A stretch of 64,000 bases of DNA from Paratrimastix pyriformis (lineage: Eukaryota; Preaxostyla; Paratrimastigidae). The DNA lies in NCBI GenBank assembly GCA_027972325.1, contig JAPMOS010000016.1:62001-126000 (forward strand), in the 5' to 3' direction. A program made the position numbers and the translations under genes. This document shows, piece by piece, positions 53,961 to 64,000 of this stretch. The number at the start of each line of letters is the position of its first letter. Position 1 is the stretch's first letter. The notes under the pieces were generated by a model. The model did no database searches. It worked only from the letters and a program-made list of their open reading frames with translations, and was not told the DNA's origin.

Positions 53961-56767
53961 AGAGCGCCCCGGCAGGTGGTCGTCCTGCCGCTTGATGGCA
54001 TCTCTGTGGGGCGTTTGTGTTTGTGCAGCCGGATCGCCGAGACCTTCGGGCACTACCTGCTGGTGGGCCCCGAGGAGCCCGCCCAGGCCTTCTTCGACCT
54101 GGCGCGGCACCTCTACACCGCCCTGGGCCCCAGCCTCAAGAGCCCCTTCGCCCTCCACGAGGCGTCCGTCACCCGCCCCTTCCTCCGCCCGCCCTGCCCT
54201 GGCCTCCCATACCCCTTCCCCGTCTTCATCGTGGCCCCCTCGCCCTCGCTCCCTGCCCGGCGCGTGCACCACCAACCAGCTACATCTGCGCGGCGATCTC
54301 CCTGATGGGCACCCGGAGCGGCTTCTGCCGGGGCTGCGAGGCCCTCACGGACTTCCTGACCGACCCCGGCACCCGCGTCATCCACGAGCTGGTCCGCCCC
54401 CGCCCCGCCCCGCCCCCCACCCGTCGTCTGTCCGTGCCGCGATACCGATCGCCCACCGATTCTTTCGTTGGTTCTGCGTGGGGGGCGCGCGGCCATCTGT
54501 GTGGTGGGGCGGCGGCGGGGGTCTGCAGACGGCCCAGATGCTCTTCGCGGGCCTGGCGTACGCCTTCGGGTCGCCCCACTTCGCCCGGGGCTTCCCGCAC
54601 GGCCTCGAGGGGCTGGTGGCGGCCCTGAAGAAGGACATCATGCCCCCGCCGCCCCCGCCCGCCCACCCGCAGCCGCCCGCGACCCGACCCGGCCAGGCAT
54701 CGGCCCCCGCAAGCCCGCCCCCGCCGCCCGCCCTGAGCCCGGCCTCGGCACCGGCACCAACCCTCACACCCGCAACGGCCGCGGCCACTTCGGCAGCGCT
54801 GGCAACCGCTGCATCTGCAGTGGACACCCCCACTGCGCCATGCAGCCCCCCTGCCCGCCAGCCGACCCCTGGCCCCGCAACACCCGCTGGCGCCGGCACC
54901 CCCGGATGGCCGGTGGACCTGGCCCCCTTCATCTACGTCCCGAGGCCCAAGGCCGACGACATCCCCTGCAAAGGCGACCTCGCCCGCGTCCTCTCGGTCT
55001 GATGGCCCTCCCCGACCCCCCGCCGCCCGCTCACTCCAACCCCCGCCCACCACCCTGCAGGCCCGCCTCCGGCTGCTGGATGCGGCCCTGCGGCGGATGG
55101 GCGACTTCACCTCGTCCCAGCAGCGCTACCTGCTCCTCTGGGCGGCCGGCCAGCAGTCCGACACGGCCGTCATCTTCGGCATGCCGCACCGCGATGCCCC
55201 GACCCCACTGCCCTGCATCGACCTGCCCGCCTTCGCCGAGGCCCTCGCCGCCACCGAGACGGCCCCCAAGCCCAAGCCGGCTGGCGAGTCGCGGAAGGAC
55301 AAGGCGGTCCGGAAGGAGAAGGAGCAGGAGCAGGAGCAGGCGAAGACGAAGGCGAGGTCATCCTCCGGGTCGAAGCAGCAGCCCGCCGCCCAGGGCGCCG
55401 TCGCCAAGGAGGGCCGCAAGACCAGCCCGCCGAGGCCGCCCGCATCCTCCACCAGCTCCACCAGCTCCACCAGCTCCGGGAGCAGCGCCGCCACCCGGGC
55501 CGGGGAGACGACGAAGCGGACGGACTCGCAGCAGGTGCCCCGACCGCAGGCCGAAGTGGGCGGCCAGACGGCCCGAGGCGATCGCAGGGAGAACCCCAAG
55601 GAGCAGCGCAGTGGCCGCCCCCAGGCCGCGGCCCCCCAGCCCAAGGGCGCCGCCCCGCCGTCCCCCGGACCGGCCGCCGAGGGCGAGACGACGCGGCCCC
55701 CGCCGGTTGTGGTGCCGCTCGTCGAGCAGGACGAGCAGACGGTGAGCAGCCCCTGCCCCACGCCCCCGGCCCCCGCGGCGGCGGGCCCCACCGCCAGCTG
55801 CCCCTCCCCGCCCCCAGCCCCGGCCGCCCAGGGTCCTGAGGGCGAGGAGGGCCCGATGGACAAGGAAACCGCCGCTGCCACGGGCGGCGATGAGGACGAG
55901 ACCGAGGGTGGCGGCAGCGGGGAGGGTGCTGACAATGGCGGGGCTGATGAGAATGCCGACGAGGGGGACGAGGCCGAGGGCGGAGAGGCCGATGGCGAGG
56001 GCGAGGAGGAGGACCAGCAGGCGCTGCTTGAGCTTCTCCACGCCTCGGGCGGCGGCGGCGAGGACGCCCCGTCCATCGCCCTTGTTCCGCCCACCCCGAC
56101 CACGCCCGGGCAGACAGGGCAGACAGGGCCAGACTCGGCCCCGTCGCTCGCATCCCCGTCCCCGCCCCCGGCATCGCCACCACCTGCCCCGGCAGCGGCG
56201 GCACCCCCGGCCGAGCCGCCCTTACCCAGCGCCGGCTCCGCTCCGCCTGCCCGACCCGCCGGGGCGGGTGAGCCTGGTGCAGCCCCGATGGCCTTGGAGG
56301 CACCCGATGCGTCCGCGGCCCCCGTGCCCGTGCCCGTGCCCGTCGTGCCCCCCATGCCCGCCATGCCCGTCATGCCCGTCCCCACCGGGCCGGCGGCGGC
56401 GCCGGCGTTGGATGATGATGTAGCAGGGCCGCCCTCCAGCCCGGCGGCCCTGGTATCGGCCCTGAAGAACATCCTCCAGCAGATCGGCGCCACCCCCAGC
56501 GACCTGGCCGCCGCCTACAGCACTGCAGCGGCCACCCTGGCCAAGGCGCCCCTCGCGCCGGCCCCGCTCCCACTGCTGGCCCTGGTCCCGGCCCCGCCCG
56601 GCTCAGCGGCCATTCCGGCTGCTGCGCCTGGCCCGGACTCTCGGCCGGCCCTCGTCCCGGCAGCCTCGGCCCCTGTCGCTGCCCCGCCGGCCCCTGGCCC
56701 GGGTTCCCCGCCAGCCGCCTCCTCCCAGGATGCCCTCCCGACCTCGGGCCCCGCACAGTCGAATTGA
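51941..56767 (+). CDS. Arg-Ser/Pro-rich protein, family X member 1
   Basis: Exons in phase: 51941-53380, 53459-53725, 53818-53891, 54029-54163, 54280-54391, 54529-54996 and 55061-56767. The N terminus is disordered and rich in RD, RS and SP dipeptides (about residues 120-430), like SR-type nuclear proteins. The middle has a folded-looking core: LFTRAFLMRVADPHSPVLF, ALYALWCTCLGPWMRDFHKA, NMGLWAAYRSVLQS, RIAETFGHYLLVGPEEPAQA, ISLMGTRSGFCRGCEALTDF, LAYAFGSPHFARGFPHGL, then [19 protein letters not shown] and [12 protein letters not shown]. The C terminus is a 500-residue A/P/E-rich tail. Two paralogs follow on the minus strand. The family is not recognised. All six donors are GTCTG or GTCCG; the one after ARVLS reads straight into TGA if not spliced. 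Confidence 0.75.
53922..53960. repeat. Poly(C) tract of about 39
   Basis: Homopolymer inside the intron between exons 3 and 4 of family X member 1 (donor 53892, acceptor 54028). Confidence 0.95.
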
Positions 56768-57090
56768 TGGTCGGACCCCGAGCGTCCTCGTGCCCCCGTC
56801 GGTGGCGATGCCGCCCCGGCCGTGACAAACCACGGCCCCTGCTTGATTGACGACGATGTCCCTGCGGCTGCTGTTCAGGGCAGCCTTGGGCAACCCGCTC
56901 GGCAGACCATCTCGGTGCGCTTTGACAAACCAAGGCGCTGCTGCTGCTGCTATGTGTTGTGTCGTTCGGTGGTACGGCCCCCGTTCCCGCGCGATGATGC
57001 GGGCTCCTGTGGTGTGACTGTTAAGTTAAACTATTGAAGCTCCGCTGCCAAGAAACGCCGCTGTGCTTGGCCTGCCCGTGGGCCGGGTTG
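56768..57090. other. Intergenic region between convergent paralogs
   Basis: 323 bases between the stops of family X members 1 and 2. Two near-copies of TGACAAACCACGGCC occur at about 56822 and 56927. No gene or RNA fold is supported. Confidence 0.55.
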
Positions 57091-60000
57091 TTACTGGGGG
57101 TCGCCGAGGGCCTGCTGCGAGGTGGGCACAAGGGCGGGCAGGGCATTGGGCGGGGACCTGCTGGGGGAACGCCCCGGGGATGAGGACCGGGACCGGGACC
57201 GGGACCGGGGTGGGGACGGGGATGGGGATGGGGATGGGGAGGACCGGGCTGGGGACGGGGGCCGTGGATGAGGCGGGGCCGGGGAGGATGGGGACCGGGG
57301 CGGGGACGGAGGCCGGGCCGGGGACTGTGGTGATCGGGGCGCCCGGGGGGGTGAGGGTGGCCGGGGCGTCCGCGGCGGGGAGATTGTTCCGAGTGGCGGG
57401 GAGGGCGGGGACCGAGGCGGCGAGATGGGCCTACGGAAGGCCGCCGGGGCAGCGGTCGGAGGAGGGGAGGGGGCGTCAGGGGTGGCGGCTGTCGGGGCCG
57501 CGGGGGCCTCCGTCGAAGGGGCCGCAGGGGTGTCTGTCGAGGGGGCCGTCGCGGGGTCCTCCGTCGCGGGGGCCCGAGCGGCGTCCGTGGCGGCCTCCCC
57601 AGGGGCGGCGAGGGCCTGGAATTGCTGGGCACGGGCCACCACCTGCGCCAGGAGGCCCGCCAGCCGCCGCATGTCCATCCCCATGCCCATGCTGCCCCCG
57701 CCGGGGGACTCCGGGCTGCCGGTACTGGCGATGGTGCCGGCGTTGGTCCTGGTGCCGGTGCCGGTGCTGGGGGCGGGTCCGGCAGCCGACGAGAAGAAGG
57801 CTGTGGCCGTGTCCATGGCCATCTGGACGGCCGCCGCGACCTGCGAGGCCCGGGCGGACCCGGGTTGTTGCCCACTGGGGGAGCCTTGGGCGGGGGCAGG
57901 AGCGGATCCCGGCTCCGGGCCGATGGGGGGGCAGCCCCAGCGGAGGGGCGTCAGAGGGCGCGGCGCGAAGGGCGCCGCCTCGTCCGGTTCGTCACGGCCG
58001 TTGCCGAGACCGGTGTGGCCGGCGCCGCTCTCGGTCCCACCTCCAGTGGGGGCCCCCGGGGGCGCCTGGGGGTTGGGGCCGTCGGTCTTGATGTCGCTGC
58101 CTCGGCTGAGGCCCGGGGCCCAGGCGGCGATCGGGGCGCCCAGCTCGGACTTGGTCCACGAGGGCGCCGGGGGCCGCGGGGCCTCGGGCGGTGCGACGAC
58201 CCGCCCGTCGATGGCGGCCATCAGGCGGCCCACGTCGACCGGGGGCGGCAGCTGCCAGTGGGCCGGCAGCCCCAGGGCGGCTCCGGTGTCCGGCGCCCGG
58301 CCCCCGAGCCACCCCAGCAGGCAGCACTGCTGGGCCTGGCTGAACTCGGAGAGCCGCGACACGCAGGCCCACAGCAGCTGACCCCGGGCCTGCCGAGGAA
58401 ACCCATGATCGACAGACGCGATGCGACGCGAATGCCACGGGACGGTGTGAGCGGCCAGCGGGTGGGCGGCTGAGAGAGAGAGAGAGAGGGGGCAGACCGT
58501 GTGGGGACGTGGGCGGCAGGGAGGCGGGTGCGAGCGGACCTGGAGGAGGCCCGCGACCTGGCCAAGATCGACGACCACCGGCTTCTGCCCCTGGGGGCCG
58601 GCTGGGGGCGCCTTCACCAGGAAATCTTCCAGGGCGACCACCGCGTGATCCCCGTGCCCGGGGTCCGGGGCAGCCGGGGTCGCCAGGATGGGGGCAGTCG
58701 GGGCCGCGGGTGCTGCCGGGGCAGCCTGGGGGGTGCCCGAGATGAGGTCGAGGTGGGCCCCCAGCTGCTGCTGGGTGGGCCCTGGGGCCCCTCGGGGGCT
58801 TCCGTAGGCACAGGCGAGGCCCGCAATGAGCGCACCCGCCATCTGCGACGCATGCGCACACAGGCCCAAGCCCGGCATTCGGCATGACGAGGAGCAGCCC
58901 GGCCCGAGGGGACCACCCCGGCCCCCCCGCAGGAAAACCAGCACAGGAAAGGCCAAGAGAAGCACAGGGCACAGGAAGACGAATGGCGGGGCGGGGCGGG
59001 GCGGGACAGGGCGGGGCGGGGGGCGGACCGGCGGGGGCAGGGCGTCCTGGTCATCGAGGATGCTGCGGAGGATGCCGCACGCCCGGCGCATGGCCAGCCC
59101 CGAGGCGCCCATGGTGGCCAGGGCCGCGCTGGCCAAGCAGAGGTCCGCGAACCGGCGGGTGGGTGCGGCTGCGGCCCGGTGGTCGTGGAAGCGGATGCAG
59201 ATGCACAGCCACGTCTCGGCAGCCATCCCGGGGCCAGAGAGCAGCGGCAGCCCGTAGGCACCGGCGATCCGCCTGGAGGAGGAGGAGGGGGAAGGGGGGG
59301 CATTCATGGGCCGGGCGGATGGTGGGCATGAGGCGGGGGGGCAGGGGGGCAGGGGGGCATGGGGCATGGGGCAGGAGGGGCAGACATGGCGGTGTAGAGG
59401 AAGTGCTGCATGATGTCCCGGTGGACGTTGAGCATGTTATGATGCACCCCGTAGCGCACCATCTGGCCCCCATCCCATCCCATCCCATCCATCCCCCATC
59501 CCCCCGAGGGAGAGGGAGCGACCGTGAGCCTTCCCTCGGTGTGGCGGTGGCGGCTGCTGGGGCGTCTGCCCGTGCCGCCGAGGAGGGCGGGGGGCGAGGC
59601 GAGGGGGCTGACCAGCTTGAGGTACTCGCCCATCCAGGCCTCACATGCCACGCACCAGAGGGCGTACATGCCGTCGTCGGGCCGCGGCCGAGCCTCGGAG
59701 GGCGCCGAGGGGTCGGGGACCCGGCACCCGGGCGGCCGCTCGGCGTAGGTCCACATGGGGACCCACCGCCTGGGCCCGAACAGGGCCTCCCGAAACTGGG
59801 CCAGCGGGATGGCGTCCGTCCAGCAGCCGGCCGGCCCGCAGCTCTCGAAGTGGCCGTGGCAGCCGGTGAAGTCTCCGATGCATTCGTGGAGCCCCTGCAG
59901 GAAGCCCGGCAGGCTGTGGGTGCCCAGGGGCCGCTCCAGGAAGCCCCGCGTGAAGAGGGGCTCCGCCTCGGGGGTCCCGGGCCTCAGCACCAGCGGGATG

Positions 60001-61402
60001 GGCGGGCGGGTGGCCCGCTGGGCCCGCACCTGGTCGTGGAGGTACTTGGCCACCCAGCCCCCCTGGGCCAGCGGGTCGGGGCCCTCCGCGCCGAAACTAA
60101 CCGCTGGCGGCACTGGGGGATGCGGCCGGGGCGGCACGGGCTGTCGCCATGTGGGGGCGGGGCCCGGGTGGTGGGCGGCCGGGTCCAGCACCACCACGGG
60201 ATAGCGCCGGGTCGGGCCAGCCACATAGACGGGCGGCCCGACGGCCACCGACGGGTTGAAAACGGGCGAGAAGGCCCGGGGGCGCTTGGGCTGGAAACCC
60301 GTCACGAGCTCGCCCGGGTCGTCGGCAGGTGGGGGGTGCTTGCGGAAGGGGGGCACACGCACAAGGGGCGGCGGCTGGGGGGGCGCCCGCGAGGGGAACT
60401 GTGGTGGAGGGGGCCGGAGCTGCTGCTGGGCAGGGCGGGGTACCGCCGACGGGATGCCAAAGGCGGGCTGGCGTGTGACGGCACCACGACGGGCGCCACG
60501 GCCGAGCGGATAGCCGGCGGGGGCGTTTGCGTACGGGGGGTGGCGCAGCAGCGGGGACCCCGGCTGCGAGTACTGCAGGTGCGGGGGGCCTTGATATTGG
60601 CGGTGTGGCGGGGATTGCAGCTGATGCTGCAGCGAGGGTTGCTGGCGCGGCTGCGGGTACTGCTGATGCGGCTGCTGCCGATACTGATGGTGGGGCAGCG
60701 GAAGGTGGTGGAGCAGGGCGGGTGGCTGGTCATATCGCTGGTCCTGCCGGGATGGCTCTTGGTCGAGCAGCGGGCTTCCGGCCCGGGCATCCCAGCTCTC
60801 CGGCCCGGCAGTCCAGCTAGCCGACCCCGAGTCCAAGACACGGCGCTCTGAGGGGCCTGCCGGGGGGCGGTCGGCCTGTGTGCGGTACGACGAGCGGTGC
60901 GGTGGGGACCGGTCTGACGATGAGCTGTATGGCGGTGGGCTATATGACGAGGGGCGGTATGTTGGGGAGTGGTGGTACGGTCTGGGGTGGTATGGCGGGG
61001 AGCGGTCGGGGGAGCGGTCCGGCAATGGCGCAGGCGACCGCCGAGGGGAGCGATTGTGATGGGAGTAACGCGCGGGCTCGTGATCTGAAGATGGGGGTGA
61101 AAAGATGTCCCAAAAAATCTTAAAAACGGACATGTGTGTGAATGCGAGCGCGACGGGGAAGGCGAATGTTCGCGGCGGCGCGCGTCAATTCGGTGAGAAC
61201 CCGCGCGTTGGTCCTCTTGGTGGTCATCCAAATAATTGTTTTGACGCGCCGACTGCGAAGAACGGGACGATCGGATCAAGGGCGGCGAATGAGGGGAATA
61301 AGCGTCGCGTCGTACCTCGGAATCGAGCAGGCTAGCGAGTGAGTCAACAGTTTCCCCATGGGACGCAGGAGGATGGAACCCATGATGATGCTCGTCCGCC
61401 AT
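57091..61402 (-). CDS. Pro/Gln/Arg-Ser-rich protein, family X member 2
   Basis: The ATG at 61402 opens MADEHHHGFHPPASHGE; a GTACGA donor follows at 61315. The second exon (from about 61084) is disordered: SP-, YS- and Q-rich (HHQYRQQPHQQYPQ). The folded core matches member 1 in order: SFGAEGPDPLAQGGWVAKYL, DGMYALWCVACEAWMGEYLK, YGVHHNMLNVHRDIMQH, RIAGAYGLPLLSGPG, LATMGASGLAMRRACGIL, GLACAYGSPRGAPGP and QQCCLLGWLGGRAPDTGAALG. It ends in an RS tail (SPPRSRSRSRSSSPGRSPSR). Donors include GTCAGC, GTCTGC and GTCCGC. It converges on member 1, so the two are an inverted pair. Function unknown. Confidence 0.7.
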
Positions 61403-61557
61403 GGGTGCATTTATTTCAAAGGGGCAAACCCGCAATCCTTGGGGTGCGTCCAACACCGTCCGGCAGGCGAGAGCTGAAATGCACATTTATCGTGACTTCA
61501 ATGCAACATAAACGAAAAAAAAAAAAAATCCAAAGGTGCCTTACTCAGGTGGTTCGG

Positions 61558-64000
61558 TCATGGCTGCGGGGTGATGTGTTCAGATTCATCCGAACGAGCC
61601 TGTTCTGGCAGGGCTGCCGGGGCCGGGGCCGGGGCAGGTGTCGTGGTGTCAGGGGAGGCAGCAGGAGAAGCAGCGGATGGTGTCGGCGCGGAGGGTTCCT
61701 GAGCTGGTGTCTGCTCAACCTCGGGACGAGCGGCCCCCTGCTGGACCTGGACGGGGGGGAGCCCGGCGCCCGCCATGAGGCCGGCGAGGTCGAGCTGGGG
61801 AGAGACACGCCGGAGCAGCAGAGCAAGCATTCGGATCGTGTCCGCATCGAGGGGCGCCCCGGCCGGGCCGCCGCCCAAGCTGGGCAGGTCGGCGGGCGGT
61901 GGGGGCTGCTGCTTGTCGGGGCTGCCGCCGCTGCCCTCGGGGGCAGGGACGGGCGCGGCAGCGGGCGGGGTGGTGGTGGAGGAGGGCGGGCCGGCAGGCT
62001 CCACTTCCATCGGCGCTGCTGCCCCGGCCTCATCCGCCGAGTGTGCAGCGGGCTCGACCACCTCCGAAGGCGCGGCCTGAGTCGCCTCGGCCAGGGGGGC
62101 TGTCTCCTCGGGGCGGGGGGAGCGTGGCGGCTCGTCGGCCGCCGGGGTGACGGGGCGCGACCCGGTCTCAGCCTCGGCATCGGCGGGCTGCTGTTGCTGT
62201 TGCTCGTCGCGTTCCTCGTCCGGGGTGGCCGGGCGGGAGGGTGTCTGACCCTCTGACTCGACGGAGGGCGCCGCGCCCCCGTCCGGGGTGGGGGTGGAGA
62301 TGGGCTGCGGGGCAGCGGCATCCTCCGTCGCCTTCTGGGGCTGGGACTCGGGCTCCGGTTGGGGCTCCGGTTGGGGCTCCGGCTGGGGCTCCGGCTGGGG
62401 CTCCGGCTGGGGCTCCGGCTGGGGCTCCGGCTGGGGCTCCGGCTGGGGCTCTGGCTGGGGCTCTGGCTGCATCTTGAACTCCTCCTGGGCCTCGGCCCCG
62501 CCGTGGAGCAGCCCCAGCAGCCCGTCGCTCTCATCGGACTCCCCGCCCATGCCGCCCATCTCGGTATCCTCGTGAGCCGGCCCGGGCGACAGGATCACCG
62601 GCGGTTCGTCGGTCGTTTCATCGACGGGCGGCTCATCCTGCCCGCCAGCCGGCGCACCGGGGGCCCCGTCGGCCTCGCCGGCAGCAGGGGCTGCGCTCGG
62701 GGCCGCTTCTTCGGGATGCTCGGGCAGACCCTCATGGCCGGCGGCACCCCCGGCAGGCGCGGCCTGCTCGCCCTCCGTGGGGATGGCCTCGACATGGGGC
62801 TGGGCGCCTGCCGGCTCTTCCTGGGCGCCCGTCAGGCGGTTGGCATCCGCGGACGGGGGCGCCGACAGGGGCGCGGGGGCCGGGGCGACCGACTCCTCGG
62901 CGGGCCGGGGGGGCTGCCCCTCGACGGGCGCCACGGGGGCCGATTCCTGTTGGGCGGGTGTGTCGGCGGGCGTCCCTTGGGACGTGGCGGGCAGGATGGC
63001 CTGCGGGGCAGCGGGTGCCTCGATTTGCATCGATGCCGGCTCGGCCGAGGGGGCGCCGCCCAGCCCGGAGGGGCCGGCCGGTTCCGCGGGGACCGGGGTC
63101 GGGGAGGAGGCGGAAGGGGCAGGGAGGCCCTGGGCGGACGGGGGGGCAGGCGAGGTCGAAGGGCCACCCGCCACCGCGGGGGCTGCCTCCTGAAGAGGGG
63201 CGGCAGGAGCTGCGGTGCTCGCTGCCTGCTGGGGTCCGGGGCTCTTGGCCGGCTTGGGGGCCGGCTGGGGGGCCTTGCTCTTGGCCTGGGCGGGCTGCTT
63301 GGGGCGGACGCTCGCCGTCTCGGTGGCCGCGAGGGCCTCGGCAAAGCCGGGCAGGTCGACGGCCGGCAGGGGGGCCGGAGCATCGCGGTGGGGCATGCCC
63401 AGGGCCTCGGCCGTGTCGGGCCGCTGGCCGCCCGCCCAGAGGAGCAGGTAGCGCTGCTGGAGCGGCGTGAAGTGGGTCAGGCAGCCGAGGGCAGCCTCCA
63501 CCAGCCGGGAACGGGTCTGGGTGGGTAGGGGAAGGGAGGGGCGAGGTGAGCTCGCACTCGTCCGTCGGAGGATCACGTGAGGATCATGTGAGGATCATGT
63601 GAGGATCATGTGAGGATCATGTGAGGATCATGGGAGGATCATGGGAGGGCGGACCAGCAGCAGGCGGCAGAGCTCCACCCGGGAGAGGGACCCCGGGTGG
63701 CCGTGGGGGGCGGGGGATGGCTGCACGAAGGGCGACATGTCGATCGGGGACTCGTGCGCGTCCGAGGCCGGGGCCGGGGCCGGGGCCGGGGCCGGGGCCG
63801 GGGCGGGGCTCTTCTCCTTCTCCGCCTCGGTGGCTGGGGCAGGGGCGGGCGGCGCGGGTGCGGGGACGGAGGCGTGGGCAGGGGCAGGCTCGGTCGAGGC
63901 CGGGTCGGCCAGCCCGGCGGCGAGGTGGTGGATGTGGGCCTCGAGCTGGTGGGGGAAGCTCTGGGCGAAGTGGGGCGACCCGTGGGCGTACGCGACGGCC
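61558..64000 (-). CDS. Ala/Pro/Glu-rich protein, family X member 3, 5' part outside the window
   Basis: Coding runs from the window edge ([20 protein letters not shown], then an (AP)n run at 63765-63805 and [13 protein letters not shown]) to a GTCCGC donor at about 63655. The last exon starts near 63520 ([59 protein letters not shown]) and continues as a 600-residue low-complexity tail with an EPQP repeat (62350-62468), ending [11 protein letters not shown]. The QQRYLLLWA to ALAATETA stretch is almost the same as in member 1, so members 1 and 3 are closer to each other than to member 2. The function is not recognised. Confidence 0.7.
62350..62468. repeat. 12-base coding minisatellite, about 10 copies
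   Basis: GGCTCCGGCTGG-type units that encode EPQP repeats on the minus strand in family X member 3. Unlike the other arrays, this one is in coding sequence and keeps frame. Confidence 0.9.
63566..63648. repeat. (GTGAGGATCAT)n intron array, about 7 copies
   Basis: 11-base units just inside the intron that follows the exon ending ELCRLLL in family X member 3, close to its GTCCGC donor. Confidence 0.9.

Noticed and set aside
56822-56950. Two near-copies of TGACAAACCACGGCC as a regulatory repeat
   Set aside because: Only two short imperfect copies in a gap between two gene ends; chance is a sufficient explanation.

Overview
The window is GC-rich nuclear DNA from a free-living eukaryotic microbe. 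Most genes are cut by many short introns, and they are packed on both strands with gaps of tens to a few hundred bases. Introns and gene ends are full of microsatellites, minisatellites and long G or C runs. TAA, TAG and TGA all end genes, so the code looks standard. A RAB28 homolog points to a flagellated cell. The overall style (GC-rich, intron-dense, proline- and alanine-rich proteins) would fit a metamonad flagellate such as Paratrimastix, but that is a guess from style and not from a marker gene.

Layout. 1-2594 (+): 3' part of an unknown helical protein gene. 2676-4874 (-): a long leucine-rich-repeat protein. 5002-8980: a lower-GC segment without a clear gene, bounded by 277-base direct repeats that carry the end of the SET gene and the start of the LRR gene. 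9172-13590 (-): a SET-domain methyltransferase of the Rubisco-LSMT/SETD3 type with two SET-like units, head to head with cytosolic arginyl-tRNA synthetase (13660-16586, +). 16743-25600: a tandem duplication of an F-box/LRR gene together with the 3' end of a phospholipase B-like gene; the complete phospholipase B-like gene follows (25170-28355, -). 28556-38824 (-): a very large coiled-coil plus armadillo-type gene. 38831-42217 (+): an acidic protein and a DUF3626 protein, possibly one gene. 42397-43727 (-): RAB28. 43890-44742 (-): an acidic/basic protein. 44790-45699 (+): a type II thioesterase. 46055-46588 (-): a four-helix membrane protein. 46831-48736 (-): a UBA-UAS-UBX (UBXN7-like) p97 cofactor. 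48686-49654 (+): an EF-hand protein ending in a CaaX box. 49938-51782 (+): an AIMP1/Arc1p-like tRNA-binding cofactor. 51941-64000: three paralogous, mostly disordered proteins (one +, two -) of an unrecognised family.

The most interesting general signal is the splice code. Placing introns by reading frame and family conservation, I find that the 5' splice site is mainly GTCCGY, GTCTGY or GTCGG (C at +3 and G at +5) and not GTRAGT; by hand count about 32 of 38 placed introns begin GTC. In several genes an in-frame stop lies just inside the intron, so gene finders trained on GTRAGT would truncate these genes. Functionally the genes cover translation (ArgRS and an Arc1p/AIMP1-like partner), ubiquitin and p97 work (F-box, UBXN7), protein methylation, lysosomal hydrolysis, and small-GTPase and calcium signalling.
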